The position numbers and the translations under genes are program-made. The notes beneath the pieces are model-generated. The model searched no databases. It saw nothing but the letters and a program-made list of their open reading frames with translations, and had not been told where the DNA came from. From an uncultured Collinsella sp. (GTDB lineage Bacteria; Actinomycetota; Coriobacteriia; Coriobacteriales; Coriobacteriaceae): a DNA stretch of 64,000 nt. This document shows positions 47,236 to 55,594 of the stretch, piece after piece. The first letter of the stretch is position 1, and each line of letters starts with the position of its first letter. Location: contig UROM01000001.1 of assembly GCA_900549455.1 (NCBI GenBank), forward strand, positions 16,890-80,889, read 5' to 3'.

Positions 47236-49863
47236 ATGAGAATCGATAAGCTAGCAATGACGTCGCGCGAGGCGTTGCAGACCGCCATGAGCACGGCTGC
47301 CGACGCGCAGGCCGGCGCGGTAGAGCCGATTCACCTGCTGTCCGCCCTGCTCGGTGCCGGCGAGCGCAATATCTCCGTGATCATCGAGCGCATCGGTGCC
47401 GACCCGGCTCAGCTCGCACGCTCCACACAGGATGCCATCGACCACGCGCCCAAGGTTTCGGGCGAGGGTCAGCAGATGGGTCTGTCTAACGAGCTCGTCC
47501 GTGTCATCGAAAAGGCCGAGAAGAAGGCCACCAAGATGGGCGACAGCTTTGTGGTGACCGAGCATCTGCTCATGGCACTTGCCGAGGACAAGGGCGAGGC
47601 GGGCCGTGTGCTGCGCGATGCCGGCGTGACCAAGGAGCGCATCGAGCAGGTCTACGAGGAGCTGCGTGGCGATGACCGCGTGACGTCTGCCGAGGACAAG
47701 ACCCAGTTTGAGGCACTGGAACAGTACGGTCGCAATATCTGCGACCTTGCCCGCGCCGGCAAGCTCGACCCGGTCATCGGCCGTACCGACGAGATTCGTC
47801 GTACCATCCAGGTCCTGTCCCGTCGCACCAAGAACAACCCCGTGCTCATCGGTGAGCCGGGCGTCGGCAAGACGGCCATCGTCGAGGGCATCGCCCAGCG
47901 TATCGTGGCCGGCGACGTGCCGAGCACGCTGCGCGACCGCGACCTCATCGAGCTCGACATGAGCGCGCTGGTCGCCGGTGCCAAGTACCGTGGTGAGTTC
48001 GAGGACCGCTTGAAGGCCGTGCTCAAGGAGGTACAGAAGTCCGAGGGCAAGGTCATCCTGTTCATCGATGAGCTCCACACCATCGTGGGCGCGGGTGCCA
48101 CCGAGGGCTCCATGGACGCCGGCAACATCCTGAAGCCTGCACTCGCCCGTGGCGACCTGCACGCGATCGGCGCGACCACGCTTGACGAGTACCGCAAGTA
48201 CATCGAGAAGGACGCGGCGCTCGCGCGTCGTTTCCAGACCGTTATGGTGAGCGAGCCTACCGTCGAGGACACCATCTCGATCCTGCGTGGCCTCAAGGAG
48301 AAGTACGAGATCTTCCACGGCGTGCATATCACCGATAGCGCGCTCGTGGCGGCTGCCGACCTCTCCGATCGCTACATCGCCGACCGTTTCCTGCCCGACA
48401 AGGCCATCGACCTGGTCGATGAGGCCGCAAGCCGCCTACGCATGGAGCTCGACAGCATGCCGGTCGAGATCGACGCCACCACGCGTCAGCTCACCCAGCT
48501 GCAGATCGAGGAGCAGGCGCTCATGAAGGAGACCGACGACGCCTCCAAGGAGCGTCTGGAGGCCCTGCGCCAAGAGATTGCCGAGGTCCAGGAAAAGCTC
48601 AACGTGCAAAAGGCTGGCTGGCTCAACCAAAAGAACGCCATCGACCACGTGCAGGAGCTTAAGGGCCAGCTCGACGAGGCCAAGAGCGAGGAGGAACGCG
48701 CGACGCGCAACGGCGACCTGGGCCGTGCGTCCGAGCTGCGCTTCTCCGTGATTCCGGGCCTGCAGCAGCAGATTCAGGATTCCGAGGCTGCGCTCGAGGC
48801 GCAAAAGCAGCAGGACGGCGAGGGCCTCAACGAGCAGGTGACCTCCGACGAGATCGCCGAGGTCGTGAGCGCCTGGACCGGCGTGCCCGTGTCCAAGATG
48901 ATGCAGGGCGAGCTCGACAAGCTGAAGGGCTTGGAGGGCGAGCTGCATAAGCGCGTCATCGGTCAGGACGAGGCCGTCTCCGCCGTCGCCGCGGCTGTGC
49001 GCCGCAGCCGTGCAGGCCTCTCCGATCCGGACAAGCCCATCGGCAGCTTCTTCTTCCTGGGCCCCACCGGCGTGGGCAAGACCGAGCTCGCCAAGGCGCT
49101 TGCCGAGTGCCTGTTCGACGACGAGCGCGCGCTCGTGCGTATCGACATGTCCGAGTACATGGAGAAGTTCAGCGTCCAGCGTCTGATCGGTGCGCCCCCG
49201 GGATACGTGGGCTACGACGAGGGTGGCCAGCTCACCGAGGCCGTGCGCCGTCGTCCGTACTCCGTGATCTTGCTCGACGAGATGGAGAAGGCTCATCCGG
49301 ATGTCTTTAACGTGCTGCTGCAGGTGCTTGACGACGGCCGTCTGACCGACGGTCAGGGTCGCCAGGTGTCCTTCAAGAACACGATTATCATCATGACGTC
49401 CAACGTGGGCTCCAAGGCCATCGCCGATCTGTCCGGCAAGGACGAGGAGGAAATGCGCCATCAGGTCGACGCGGCCATGGCTCAGACCTTCCGCCCCGAG
49501 TTCCTCAACCGTATCGACGATATCGTGGTGTTCCATCCGCTCGGTATGGCGCAGATCGAGAAGATCGTCGACATCCAGCTTGCCGACGTCCGCGCGCGTC
49601 TGGCCAAGGAGCGCATGACGCTTGCCATCACCCCGGCGGCCAAGCAGATGCTCGCCGTGGGTGGCCTGGACCCCGTGTTCGGTGCCCGTCCGCTCAAGCG
49701 CCTGGTCCAGCGCGAGGTCGTGGACGCCATCGCCGCCGCCATCATCGACGGCACGGTGCGCGAGGGCGATCAGGTGACGGTCGATGTCGACAAGGACGGC
49801 GGCTTTACCGTCGTGTGCGATAACACGCCGGCGGCCACCTACGAGGTTCCCGATGCCGAGTAG
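47236..49863 (+). CDS. clpB: Chaperone ClpB (Hsp100 disaggregase)
   Basis: 875 residues. ClpB, with DnaK, pulls apart protein aggregates. The N-domain (1-150) is followed by AAA+ ring 1 (Walker A GEPGVGKT near residue 206; Walker [16 protein letters not shown]), the coiled-coil middle domain (about 400-530, the region that binds DnaK and separates ClpB from ClpA/C), and AAA+ ring 2 (Walker A GPTGVGKT near residue 609; Walker [21 protein letters not shown]). AGAGAGGTG precedes the ATG. A strong terminator follows. Confidence 0.97.
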   Translation: MRIDKLAMTSREALQTAMSTAADAQAGAVEPIHLLSALLGAGERNISVIIERIGADPAQLARSTQDAIDHAPKVSGEGQQMGLSNELVRVIEKAEKKATKMGDSFVVTEHLLMALAEDKGEAGRVLRDAGVTKERIEQVYEELRGDDRVTSAEDKTQFEALEQYGRNICDLARAGKLDPVIGRTDEIRRTIQVLSRRTKNNPVLIGEPGVGKTAIVEGIAQRIVAGDVPSTLRDRDLIELDMSALVAGAKYRGEFEDRLKAVLKEVQKSEGKVILFIDELHTIVGAGATEGSMDAGNILKPALARGDLHAIGATTLDEYRKYIEKDAALARRFQTVMVSEPTVEDTISILRGLKEKYEIFHGVHITDSALVAAADLSDRYIADRFLPDKAIDLVDEAASRLRMELDSMPVEIDATTRQLTQLQIEEQALMKETDDASKERLEALRQEIAEVQEKLNVQKAGWLNQKNAIDHVQELKGQLDEAKSEEERATRNGDLGRASELRFSVIPGLQQQIQDSEAALEAQKQQDGEGLNEQVTSDEIAEVVSAWTGVPVSKMMQGELDKLKGLEGELHKRVIGQDEAVSAVAAAVRRSRAGLSDPDKPIGSFFFLGPTGVGKTELAKALAECLFDDERALVRIDMSEYMEKFSVQRLIGAPPGYVGYDEGGQLTEAVRRRPYSVILLDEMEKAHPDVFNVLLQVLDDGRLTDGQGRQVSFKNTIIIMTSNVGSKAIADLSGKDEEEMRHQVDAAMAQTFRPEFLNRIDDIVVFHPLGMAQIEKIVDIQLADVRARLAKERMTLAITPAAKQMLAVGGLDPVFGARPLKRLVQREVVDAIAAAIIDGTVREGDQVTVDVDKDGGFTVVCDNTPAATYEVPDAE

Positions 49864-49910
49864 ATTTTTGGGACATGCCTTAAAATCTGCCAGCCGTTTC
49901 TAAACGCCAA

Positions 49911-49945
49911 GGGCGGCGGATCCAATTGGGTCCGCCGCCCTTTTT
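49911..49945 (+). terminator. Intrinsic terminator after clpB
   Basis: Perfect 10-base arms (49911-49920 and 49931-49940), 10-base loop, then five T. Confidence 0.92.
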
Positions 49946-49995
49946 CGTGCGACAATCGATGTTGTTGAACGGATGCGATGCAAGGAGATATGCAG

Positions 49996-50190
49996 ATGAA
50001 AGACGAGATCAAGACAAGCGCGCCGGCGACCGATGCCGCACCCGCCGCACCCAAGCCTGCGCCTAAGCCGGCGCCCAAGCCGCGCGACCCCTACATCCGT
50101 GCCGAGAACGAGGACGACGACGGCTACGATCCCTACAGCGATCGCCGCCCCGAGCGCGAGCCGATGTTCGAAGCCGACCCGTGGCGCTGA
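49996..50190 (+). CDS. Small Ala/Pro/Lys-rich and acidic protein
   Basis: 64 residues, not recognised. A Lys/Ala/Pro repeat (APKPAPKPAPKP) is followed by an acidic, Tyr-containing tail (ENEDDDGYDPYSDRRPEREPMFEADPWR). It is probably disordered. AAGGAG 8 bases before the ATG at 49996 supports it as a real gene; ATGs at 49978 and 49990 are alternatives. It sits after the clpB terminator and before a repeat element, with no obvious partner. Confidence 0.6.
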   Translation: MKDEIKTSAPATDAAPAAPKPAPKPAPKPRDPYIRAENEDDDGYDPYSDRRPEREPMFEADPWR

Positions 50191-50214
50191 GTGCCACCCA
50201 AAAGGCCACCAACA

Positions 50215-50281
50215 AGTTGCGGCGAAATAGGGATTGTTTTGCGGTTTGACCAGCAAAAACAGTCCCTATTTCACCGCAACT
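50215..50281. repeat. AGTTGCGG hairpin family, copy 2
   Basis: AGTTGCGGCGAAATAGGGA (from 50215) against TCCCTATTTCACCGCAACT (ending at 50281), with inner TTGTTTT/AAAACAG pairing. Where copies 1, 3 and 4 have GTTCC/GGAAC this one has GGGA/TCCC, a paired change. It lies 24 bases after the small gene's stop. Confidence 0.85.
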
Positions 50282-50308
50282 GCGTTAGGGATTTTTCTGC
50301 AGGGGAGG

Positions 50309-50341
50309 GCAGTCAAAAAAGCCCCGTCCCAAATTGACTGC
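50309..50341. repeat. REP-like CCGTCCC palindrome
   Basis: GCAGTCAA (50309-50316) and TTGACTGC (50334-50341) enclose AAAAGCCCCGTCCCAAA. It resembles the 15910-15937 palindrome. Confidence 0.6.
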
Positions 50342-50443
50342 TCGGGGAGTCGCATTCGAGCTCGGTTGTCCTCTTAGCCACTCGATATCCTTCGGAGCAA
50401 TAACGGTGATAAAACTTGCTTAAGTGTTAATCAAGCTACACAC

Positions 50444-50503
50444 AATCTTGCTCTCTAATTAATCAAGAATCAGTATAATTTTGATTAGCTAGAGAGCAAG
50501 ATT
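50444..50503 (+). promoter_or_regulatory. Promoter within a double palindrome, DUF4143 ATPase gene
   Basis: Outer arms AATCTTGCTCTCTA (50444-50457) and 50490-50503 pair perfectly; inner arms TAATCAA (50460-50466) and TTGATTA (50481-50487) also pair. A perfect TATAAT (50474-50479) lies in the centre. TTAATCAAG also occurs at 50428-50436. The layout suggests a repressor that covers the promoter, or a hairpin in the message leader. Confidence 0.65.
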
Positions 50504-50511
50504 GGAGAATC

Positions 50512-51864
50512 ATGGCATTCAACGACTTGATCGCCCAGAAAATAAAGGACTTTGAACAGCAGGGGGTTCCGCAGGTCTTTGAGCGAGACCTTGATCTGGA
50601 AAACCCACAGGAGCCAAAGCGCGACAACATCGTAAATGTGGTTGTGGGGGCCCGCCGTTGTGGAAAGACGTATCGCCTGTATCAGGAGATGCAGCGGCTT
50701 CAGGGCCGGGGCGTCGAGCTTGACCGGATGCTTTACTTTAATTTTGAGGACGAGCGCTTGCGCCCGTATGAGCCATCGCTGCTGGCGGACGTGCTCGACA
50801 CGTTCTATGCGCTGTATCCTGCTGCTCGAACCGAGGGCGCTTACATTTTCTTTGACGAGATCCAGGAAATTCCCGAATGGGGTGCGTTTCTGCGGCGTGT
50901 AGTCGATACGGAGAAAGCGACCGTCTATGTGACGGGATCTTCTTCTAAGATGCTGTCCTCAGAGCTTAAGAGCGAGTTCAGGGGTCGTTCTCTTATACGG
51001 GAGCTTTTTCCGTTGAGTTTTTCGGAATACGTTCGGTATAAGACGGGGAGCGTTTTCGAGCCAGATGCGACCTTTTCCCCAAGCGATGCAGCGCTGCTTC
51101 GACATCATCTGATCGGATATCTTGAGCGAGGGGGATTCATCGCGACGCTTGAGCAGACGCCCGCAGACGCGATTCAGCTGCTACAGGAATATGCTTCGCG
51201 AACGGTCGCTATGGACGTCGTTGAGCGTTACGACGTCAAGAACCCTCGCTTGGCATCGCTGTTCCTAACGCGGTGTATGGCATCTTCGGGACGAGAGCTG
51301 TCGGTGAACAAAGTGTACAACGAGTTCAAGAGCAGGCAGATACCCGTCAGTCGTAATTCGCTCAGCGACTTACTTGAGTATTATGAGGACGCCTACCTGC
51401 TGTTCTCCGTGCCGGAGTTCACGCGTTCACTGGCAAATAACATGCGGTCTGCGTCTAAGGTCTACGCTGTCGATCCTGCGATGTTTGGAGCATTCTCTCC
51501 CGCATCGGCATTGGACCAGGGCCAGAGGCTCGAGACCGCAGTGTTCAACGCGCTAAGAAGAAGGACTCCCGCGGTGAGGATCGGATCGGTCTGCCGCCTG
51601 CTGATCAAAGAGAAGAGCAAAAGCCATGAGGTGGACTTTGTGGCTGGGGACGCACTTCTCATGCGGGCTTATAGCCTGATTCAGGTGAGTGTGGATATGG
51701 CAAGTGAGAAAACGCGCGAGCGCGAAATTGCCGCGCTTGATGCCTCGATGGCCCAGTTCGATCTTGGCGAGTCGGCAATCGTTACCATGGATGAGCAGGC
51801 CGATATTCCATGCGAGCACGGTGTGGTACACGTTGTGCCCGCATGGAAGTGGCTCCTTGCCTAA
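50512..51864 (+). CDS. AAA_14/DUF4143 ATPase
   Basis: 450 residues. P-loop VVVGARRCGKT at residues 43-53, Walker B AYIFFDEIQEIPEW near 112, sensor VYVTGSSSKML near 140, then ELFPLSFSEYVRYK, which is a conserved piece of this family. The C-terminal DUF4143 domain (VDPAMFGAFSPASALDQGQRLETAVFNALRRR, then SHEVDFVAGDALLMRAYSLIQVS) has the PD-(D/E)xK-like E...D-x-V pattern. Function in bacteria is poorly known. Such ATPases are scattered, often mobile, and vary between strains. GGAG is 5 bases upstream. GC is lower than in the neighbours, which fits recent acquisition. Confidence 0.88.
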   Translation: MAFNDLIAQKIKDFEQQGVPQVFERDLDLENPQEPKRDNIVNVVVGARRCGKTYRLYQEMQRLQGRGVELDRMLYFNFEDERLRPYEPSLLADVLDTFYALYPAARTEGAYIFFDEIQEIPEWGAFLRRVVDTEKATVYVTGSSSKMLSSELKSEFRGRSLIRELFPLSFSEYVRYKTGSVFEPDATFSPSDAALLRHHLIGYLERGGFIATLEQTPADAIQLLQEYASRTVAMDVVERYDVKNPRLASLFLTRCMASSGRELSVNKVYNEFKSRQIPVSRNSLSDLLEYYEDAYLLFSVPEFTRSLANNMRSASKVYAVDPAMFGAFSPASALDQGQRLETAVFNALRRRTPAVRIGSVCRLLIKEKSKSHEVDFVAGDALLMRAYSLIQVSVDMASEKTREREIAALDASMAQFDLGESAIVTMDEQADIPCEHGVVHVVPAWKWLLA

Positions 51865-51936
51865 TCATCTACGGATCGTGGGGCCAGGACCTCCTGGCCC
51901 CTTCATCACGGTTGGGGAGCACCATGATGCGCCCGG

Positions 51937-53439
51937 CTAGTCCTGGGCTTTGACGCTCGGCATCAGAATCTGGGCGAGGTAGTCGCATTCGAGCTTGGTG
52001 GCAGCGTCGGCCTTGCCGTCTTTACCGACCAGGTCGTTTTTGATCTGGCTGTATGTGTAGCGGTTGCCGGTCGTGAGCTCGACAAGCTCAATCGCCGTAT
52101 CCATGGGGTAGGTCGACACAGGGTCCTGCGTGCGTCCATTAACGGTTTGCGGAATCACGTACGGATAGACAGGACCGCTCGCATAGACGGTGTAGCCGTT
52201 ACCTAGGCTGACCGTGCCCAAAACCGTATCGCCGTCGTCGGGCGTAAAGGTCTCGCCGTCGCGCACCGCGACGAGCGTCACGAGCGGTGTGTTGGTGTCG
52301 CCGTCCAGATAAATGCACAGCGTACTGCCGTTTTGCCAGGTGGCGACCTTGCCATACCACTCAACCGGAATATCGAGCTGATACAGGTCCGTCGCCTTGT
52401 GCCGAGCATCGGCATCGCGGGCCGCCTGTGCCTCGCGGGAGCTCACGGCGTTGACGGCGGCGTCACGGCGCGCGGTTGCCGCCTGCTGGAGCACCTTTGC
52501 GACCGCGGCGGAGTTCACCCCGCCTTCCTCGGCATACTTGGCGGCGGCATCGATCTGGTCGTCAGTCACCGTGTCGGCCGAAGGCACCTTGAGCTTAAAG
52601 GTGGCCTGGGCACTCAAATCCTGCCCATCGCTCTTAATGGTGACCTGCGCCTTGGTGGTCGGCACGGTGTAAATGGTACCGTCGGCTGCGATGGGGGACC
52701 CAGCGATGGAGAGCGTATAGTCGCCGGGCAGCAGCTTAATGCCGCGACCGTGTTCGTCAACGTAGAGCGTTTCGCTCACGGAAGAACCGTCGGAATCCTG
52801 GCCGCTCACCTGCACGGGAATCTTGGAACCAGTTGAGCAGTCGAGCCCTGCGGCATGCACGCCAATCTGCACCGACATCATCGTGTGTGCACGGGCGGCG
52901 ACAGCGGCAGCCTGCTCTTGCTGATATCCGTTCCAGGCAGCATAGCCTGCGCCGCCGGCGACGAGCGCGACGGCCACAACGCCGGCAACCATCAGGTTGC
53001 GGCGCTTGGGCGGCATTTTACGATGACGGGCCTCGGCCTCATGTGCCGAAGGAACAGACGGTAGGGGGATATCGCCCATGGCGATGGTCTCGTCCACGGC
53101 AGGCGCAGAGCCCAGGCCGGGGAGCTCGCGGGTCAGCGAATCTTCGGCCGGCAAGCTGTCGAGCAAGATGGTTTCCTCGCTCGTGTCGGATTCGGGCTGG
53201 TCGTCGGCCTCGCATTCGGATTCCTCGTGCCCCGCCTCGTCCTCGGTGGGCGCGGCGCCATCGTCTTTTGCATCCTGATCATCGGGCTGCGCCTCGATTT
53301 CCGGCTCATCCCGCACATCAACGCTCGAATCGTCAAACGCAATCTCGGCCAGTGCGATCTGGTCTAGGCTCTCCAGGGCCTCGGCACACGCTTCTGCATC
53401 TTGGGCCGCATCCTCTTGGCCCATCGTCTCATCTTTCAT
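51937..53439 (-). CDS. Large single-span membrane protein, unknown function
   Basis: 500 residues, not recognised. Residues 1-140 are strongly acidic and probably disordered (DDQDAKDDGAAPTEDEAGHEESECEADDQ...). One membrane helix follows a basic PPKRR stretch (NLMVAGVVAVALVAGGAGYAAW, near 150). The remaining 330 residues should lie outside: a beta-rich part (GIKLLPGDYTLSIAGSPIAADGTIYTV), a helical part (ATARRDAAVNAVSSREAQAARDADARH) and a C-terminal domain (IDIPVEWYGKVATWQNGSTLCIYLDGD...). GGGGG precedes the ATG. The acidic inside tail resembles zinc-ribbon/FHA-type Coriobacterial surface proteins in build only. Confidence 0.7.
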   Translation of the reverse strand: MKDETMGQEDAAQDAEACAEALESLDQIALAEIAFDDSSVDVRDEPEIEAQPDDQDAKDDGAAPTEDEAGHEESECEADDQPESDTSEETILLDSLPAEDSLTRELPGLGSAPAVDETIAMGDIPLPSVPSAHEAEARHRKMPPKRRNLMVAGVVAVALVAGGAGYAAWNGYQQEQAAAVAARAHTMMSVQIGVHAAGLDCSTGSKIPVQVSGQDSDGSSVSETLYVDEHGRGIKLLPGDYTLSIAGSPIAADGTIYTVPTTKAQVTIKSDGQDLSAQATFKLKVPSADTVTDDQIDAAAKYAEEGGVNSAAVAKVLQQAATARRDAAVNAVSSREAQAARDADARHKATDLYQLDIPVEWYGKVATWQNGSTLCIYLDGDTNTPLVTLVAVRDGETFTPDDGDTVLGTVSLGNGYTVYASGPVYPYVIPQTVNGRTQDPVSTYPMDTAIELVELTTGNRYTYSQIKNDLVGKDGKADAATKLECDYLAQILMPSVKAQD

Positions 53440-53566
53440 ATATCCCCCAAGCTCAATATCGGCTCAACACTGTACCCAAAAATGGAGCCATATAAAGCGC
53501 GTATGAAATATAAGATTTGATTTAACCTGAGCGCATCGTTCGGCCGCATCCTCGCGGCAGCAAAAG

Positions 53567-53601
53567 GCCCCCGGAACGCGAACGAATCACATTCCGGGGG
53601 C
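53567..53601 (-). terminator. Terminator of the DUF5692-like gene
   Basis: Perfect 10-base stem (53567-53576 and 53592-53601). On the minus strand it is followed by CTTTTG. It lies 72 bases after the stop at 53673. Confidence 0.75.
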
Positions 53602-53672
53602 TCTGCAATGCGTTGAGTTGCGCGGAGCCGGCTATGCTGCTTCGCGCTCAAGCGATGTCTGCGCCAGGCACG

Positions 53673-54680
53673 TTACTCGGCGTGCGCGTAATCCACCTTG
53701 GCGCGGCGGGCAGTGGCCTTCTCCCAATCGCTGGTGCCCTCAAAGACATCCTGCTTGTAGGGATTGCGGCCGAGCTTCTTGGCGCGGTAGGCGATGTAGA
53801 TGATCGCGGCGACGTTGGCGACCAGCGCGGCGATCGAGACCGCGGTGGCGGCGTTGGGGTCGAGCGTGGAGTGGGTCACAAAGATGGACTCCTCCTGGAA
53901 GTACGGGAACACCTGGGCAAACATGCACCAAATGGCCAGCGTAAAGGCGCGGTTCTGGATCCAGCCGCCCTTGTTCCAGATAAAGGCGGCGACGGTGGGC
54001 GCCAGCAGCAGCGCAAAGCCGCAGAACCAGGAGTGGGTGGGCAGGCAGTTGTAGGTGTAGCAGAAGTTCCAGATATCGTAGGCGATGATGTAGACCCAGG
54101 TCATGTCGGGCCACAGCATGTCGGTCTGATCCTCGGAGGCGTAGACGCTCCACCAACCGGTCATGCAGAAGATGTTGATGATACCGGCGATGCCGTTGAA
54201 CACGTTGTTCCAGCCGGCAAGCTGTGTGGCACCCTCGGAAGTGACCCAGGTGGACTCGCCCAGGACAAAGAAGTGATAGGCGCTCTCGAAGTCGGACACG
54301 ACGGCGATCAAGATGTTGATGGCGACGATCACAAACGGCCACGCGCGGAACCAATGCGCCTTGCCGATCTTGCCCCACTGGTACTTAATGGCAATGAAGC
54401 CCCAGCAGCCGGCCAGCGCCGCGTACACCTTGGCGTAGTGGAACCAGCTGTTCTGGTACACGTGGGTGGGGTTGGTGAGCGCCCACTCGGCACCCTGTGA
54501 AACGCCTACGGCGATGGCGACGCAGTAGATGGTCATGGCCAGCGGAGCCACGCCAAAGATGATTGCCGCGCCCAGCTTGGTGCGGCGGCCGACCTCGTTG
54601 AGCACGATCAGGCCAATAAAGACCATGGCCCAGCCGGCCCAGTGGATAAGGGTATCGCTACCCCAAACGTCGAACAGCAT
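53673..54680 (-). CDS. DUF5692-like multi-span membrane protein
   Basis: 335 residues with about eight hydrophobic helices, unusually rich in Trp and aromatic residues (FHYAKVYAALAGCWGFIAIKYQWGKIGKAHWFRAWPF, then TGWWSVYASEDQTDMLWPDMTWVYIIAYDIWNFCYTYNCLPTHSWF). The look matches the uncharacterised DUF5692 family; I recall this family but cannot confirm it here. GGAGAG precedes the ATG. It starts 63 bases after the TetR gene on the same strand, so they are probably one operon, opposite a large Fe-S flavoprotein. A membrane partner for electron transfer or a transporter are both possible. Confidence 0.72.
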   Translation of the reverse strand: MLFDVWGSDTLIHWAGWAMVFIGLIVLNEVGRRTKLGAAIIFGVAPLAMTIYCVAIAVGVSQGAEWALTNPTHVYQNSWFHYAKVYAALAGCWGFIAIKYQWGKIGKAHWFRAWPFVIVAINILIAVVSDFESAYHFFVLGESTWVTSEGATQLAGWNNVFNGIAGIINIFCMTGWWSVYASEDQTDMLWPDMTWVYIIAYDIWNFCYTYNCLPTHSWFCGFALLLAPTVAAFIWNKGGWIQNRAFTLAIWCMFAQVFPYFQEESIFVTHSTLDPNAATAVSIAALVANVAAIIYIAYRAKKLGRNPYKQDVFEGTSDWEKATARRAKVDYAHAE

Positions 54681-54743
54681 GCTGCTCTCCTTTCACACGC
54701 CCGCGGCCCCTCTTCTGATCGCGGGCAGTTTGGCCAAATGTCG

Positions 54744-55406
54744 TCAGTTCTGGGGCTTGCGCTCCGGATACTTGGCGGTATAGCCCTCGATGTGGAGTGT
54801 CGAGGCGATGATTTCCTTGACCGTCTCGTCGGGCACATCGGGGTGCGTGCGGATATACATCAACAACCCCATGATGAGGGTGTAGAACGTCTCGTAGACA
54901 TGGTCGATGCGTAGCTCATGATGGGCGACAAAGTCCACCACGGTGGTGTCGCAGATGTATTGCGCCACGCGCTGGACCACGTTGTGCAGAAAGCCGCCGT
55001 AGAGCGCGCCGCTGCTCGAGGTGAGCGTGCTTGGCAGTTCGTGGCCGCTGACGACCAGGCGCTTGAAGAGCGGGGCGACGGTGTCGAGCGCGCCCTCGAT
55101 ATCGCCGATGGTGCGGCCGGCGTTCCACTGCTCGAGTTCGGCGATAAAACCGTCGATCGCTTCGTCCATGACGGCGGTGACGGCGGCGTCCATGTCGGCG
55201 AAGTAGTGGTAGAACAGCGAGCGCGTGCAGCCGGCTCGCTTGGTCACGGCCGAGACGGATAGATGCGACACGCCCAGCTCGGAGCTTACGGTGCGCACGG
55301 CGGCGAGAATCTCGCGACGGCGTTCGTCGCCCGTCAGACGTTTGGCCGTGCTGTCGGGCGCGGGGACGGCATCGGCCACAGAGGTGTTCACTGCGTTATC
55401 GCCCAT
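54744..55406 (-). CDS. TetR/AcrR-family regulator of the redox module
   Basis: 220 residues. N-terminal helix-turn-helix at about 25-75 (RREILAAVRTVSSELGVSHLSVSAVTKRAGCTRSLFYHYFADMDAAVTAVM), C-terminal helical ligand domain. It is divergent from the flavoprotein gene, and the gap between them holds two identical-type palindromes (55465-55479, 55488-55502), so it most likely represses both directions. The inducer is unknown. Confidence 0.9.
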   Translation of the reverse strand: MGDNAVNTSVADAVPAPDSTAKRLTGDERRREILAAVRTVSSELGVSHLSVSAVTKRAGCTRSLFYHYFADMDAAVTAVMDEAIDGFIAELEQWNAGRTIGDIEGALDTVAPLFKRLVVSGHELPSTLTSSSGALYGGFLHNVVQRVAQYICDTTVVDFVAHHELRIDHVYETFYTLIMGLLMYIRTHPDVPDETVKEIIASTLHIEGYTAKYPERKPQN

Positions 55407-55464
55407 GTTTTGCCGCCTTTCATCCTCTTTTGCCTGACCGTTCGCCTAACAGTCTTGAATATTG

Positions 55465-55479
55465 TTGACGGTTCGTCAA
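55465..55479. promoter_or_regulatory. TetR operator, site 1 of 2 (TTGAC-N5-GTCAA)
   Basis: TTGACGGTTCGTCAA. The TTGAC half can double as a -35 box. Its centre is 23 bp from that of site 2, about two helical turns. Confidence 0.75.
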
Positions 55480-55487
55480 TACTATTT

Positions 55488-55502
55488 TTGACACAATGTC
55501 AA
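55488..55502. promoter_or_regulatory. TetR operator, site 2 of 2 (TTGAC-N5-GTCAA)
   Basis: TTGACACAATGTCAA. Same half-sites as site 1. An in-frame ATG at 55496 of the downstream open frame lies inside it, which argues against that start. Confidence 0.75.
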
Positions 55503-55594
55503 CAATGGCGGGTGAACGGCATGGGGGCATGCCCGGCCTGCAAAAAAGAGGGGCGCCGCGGTCTCGCCGGGCTGTGGCAAGAGAAGGGACGACC

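Noticed and set aside
55496..55594. N-terminal extension of the Fe-S flavoprotein
   Set aside because: The ATG at 55496 lies inside a TetR operator, and the 33 added residues have no resemblance to anything.
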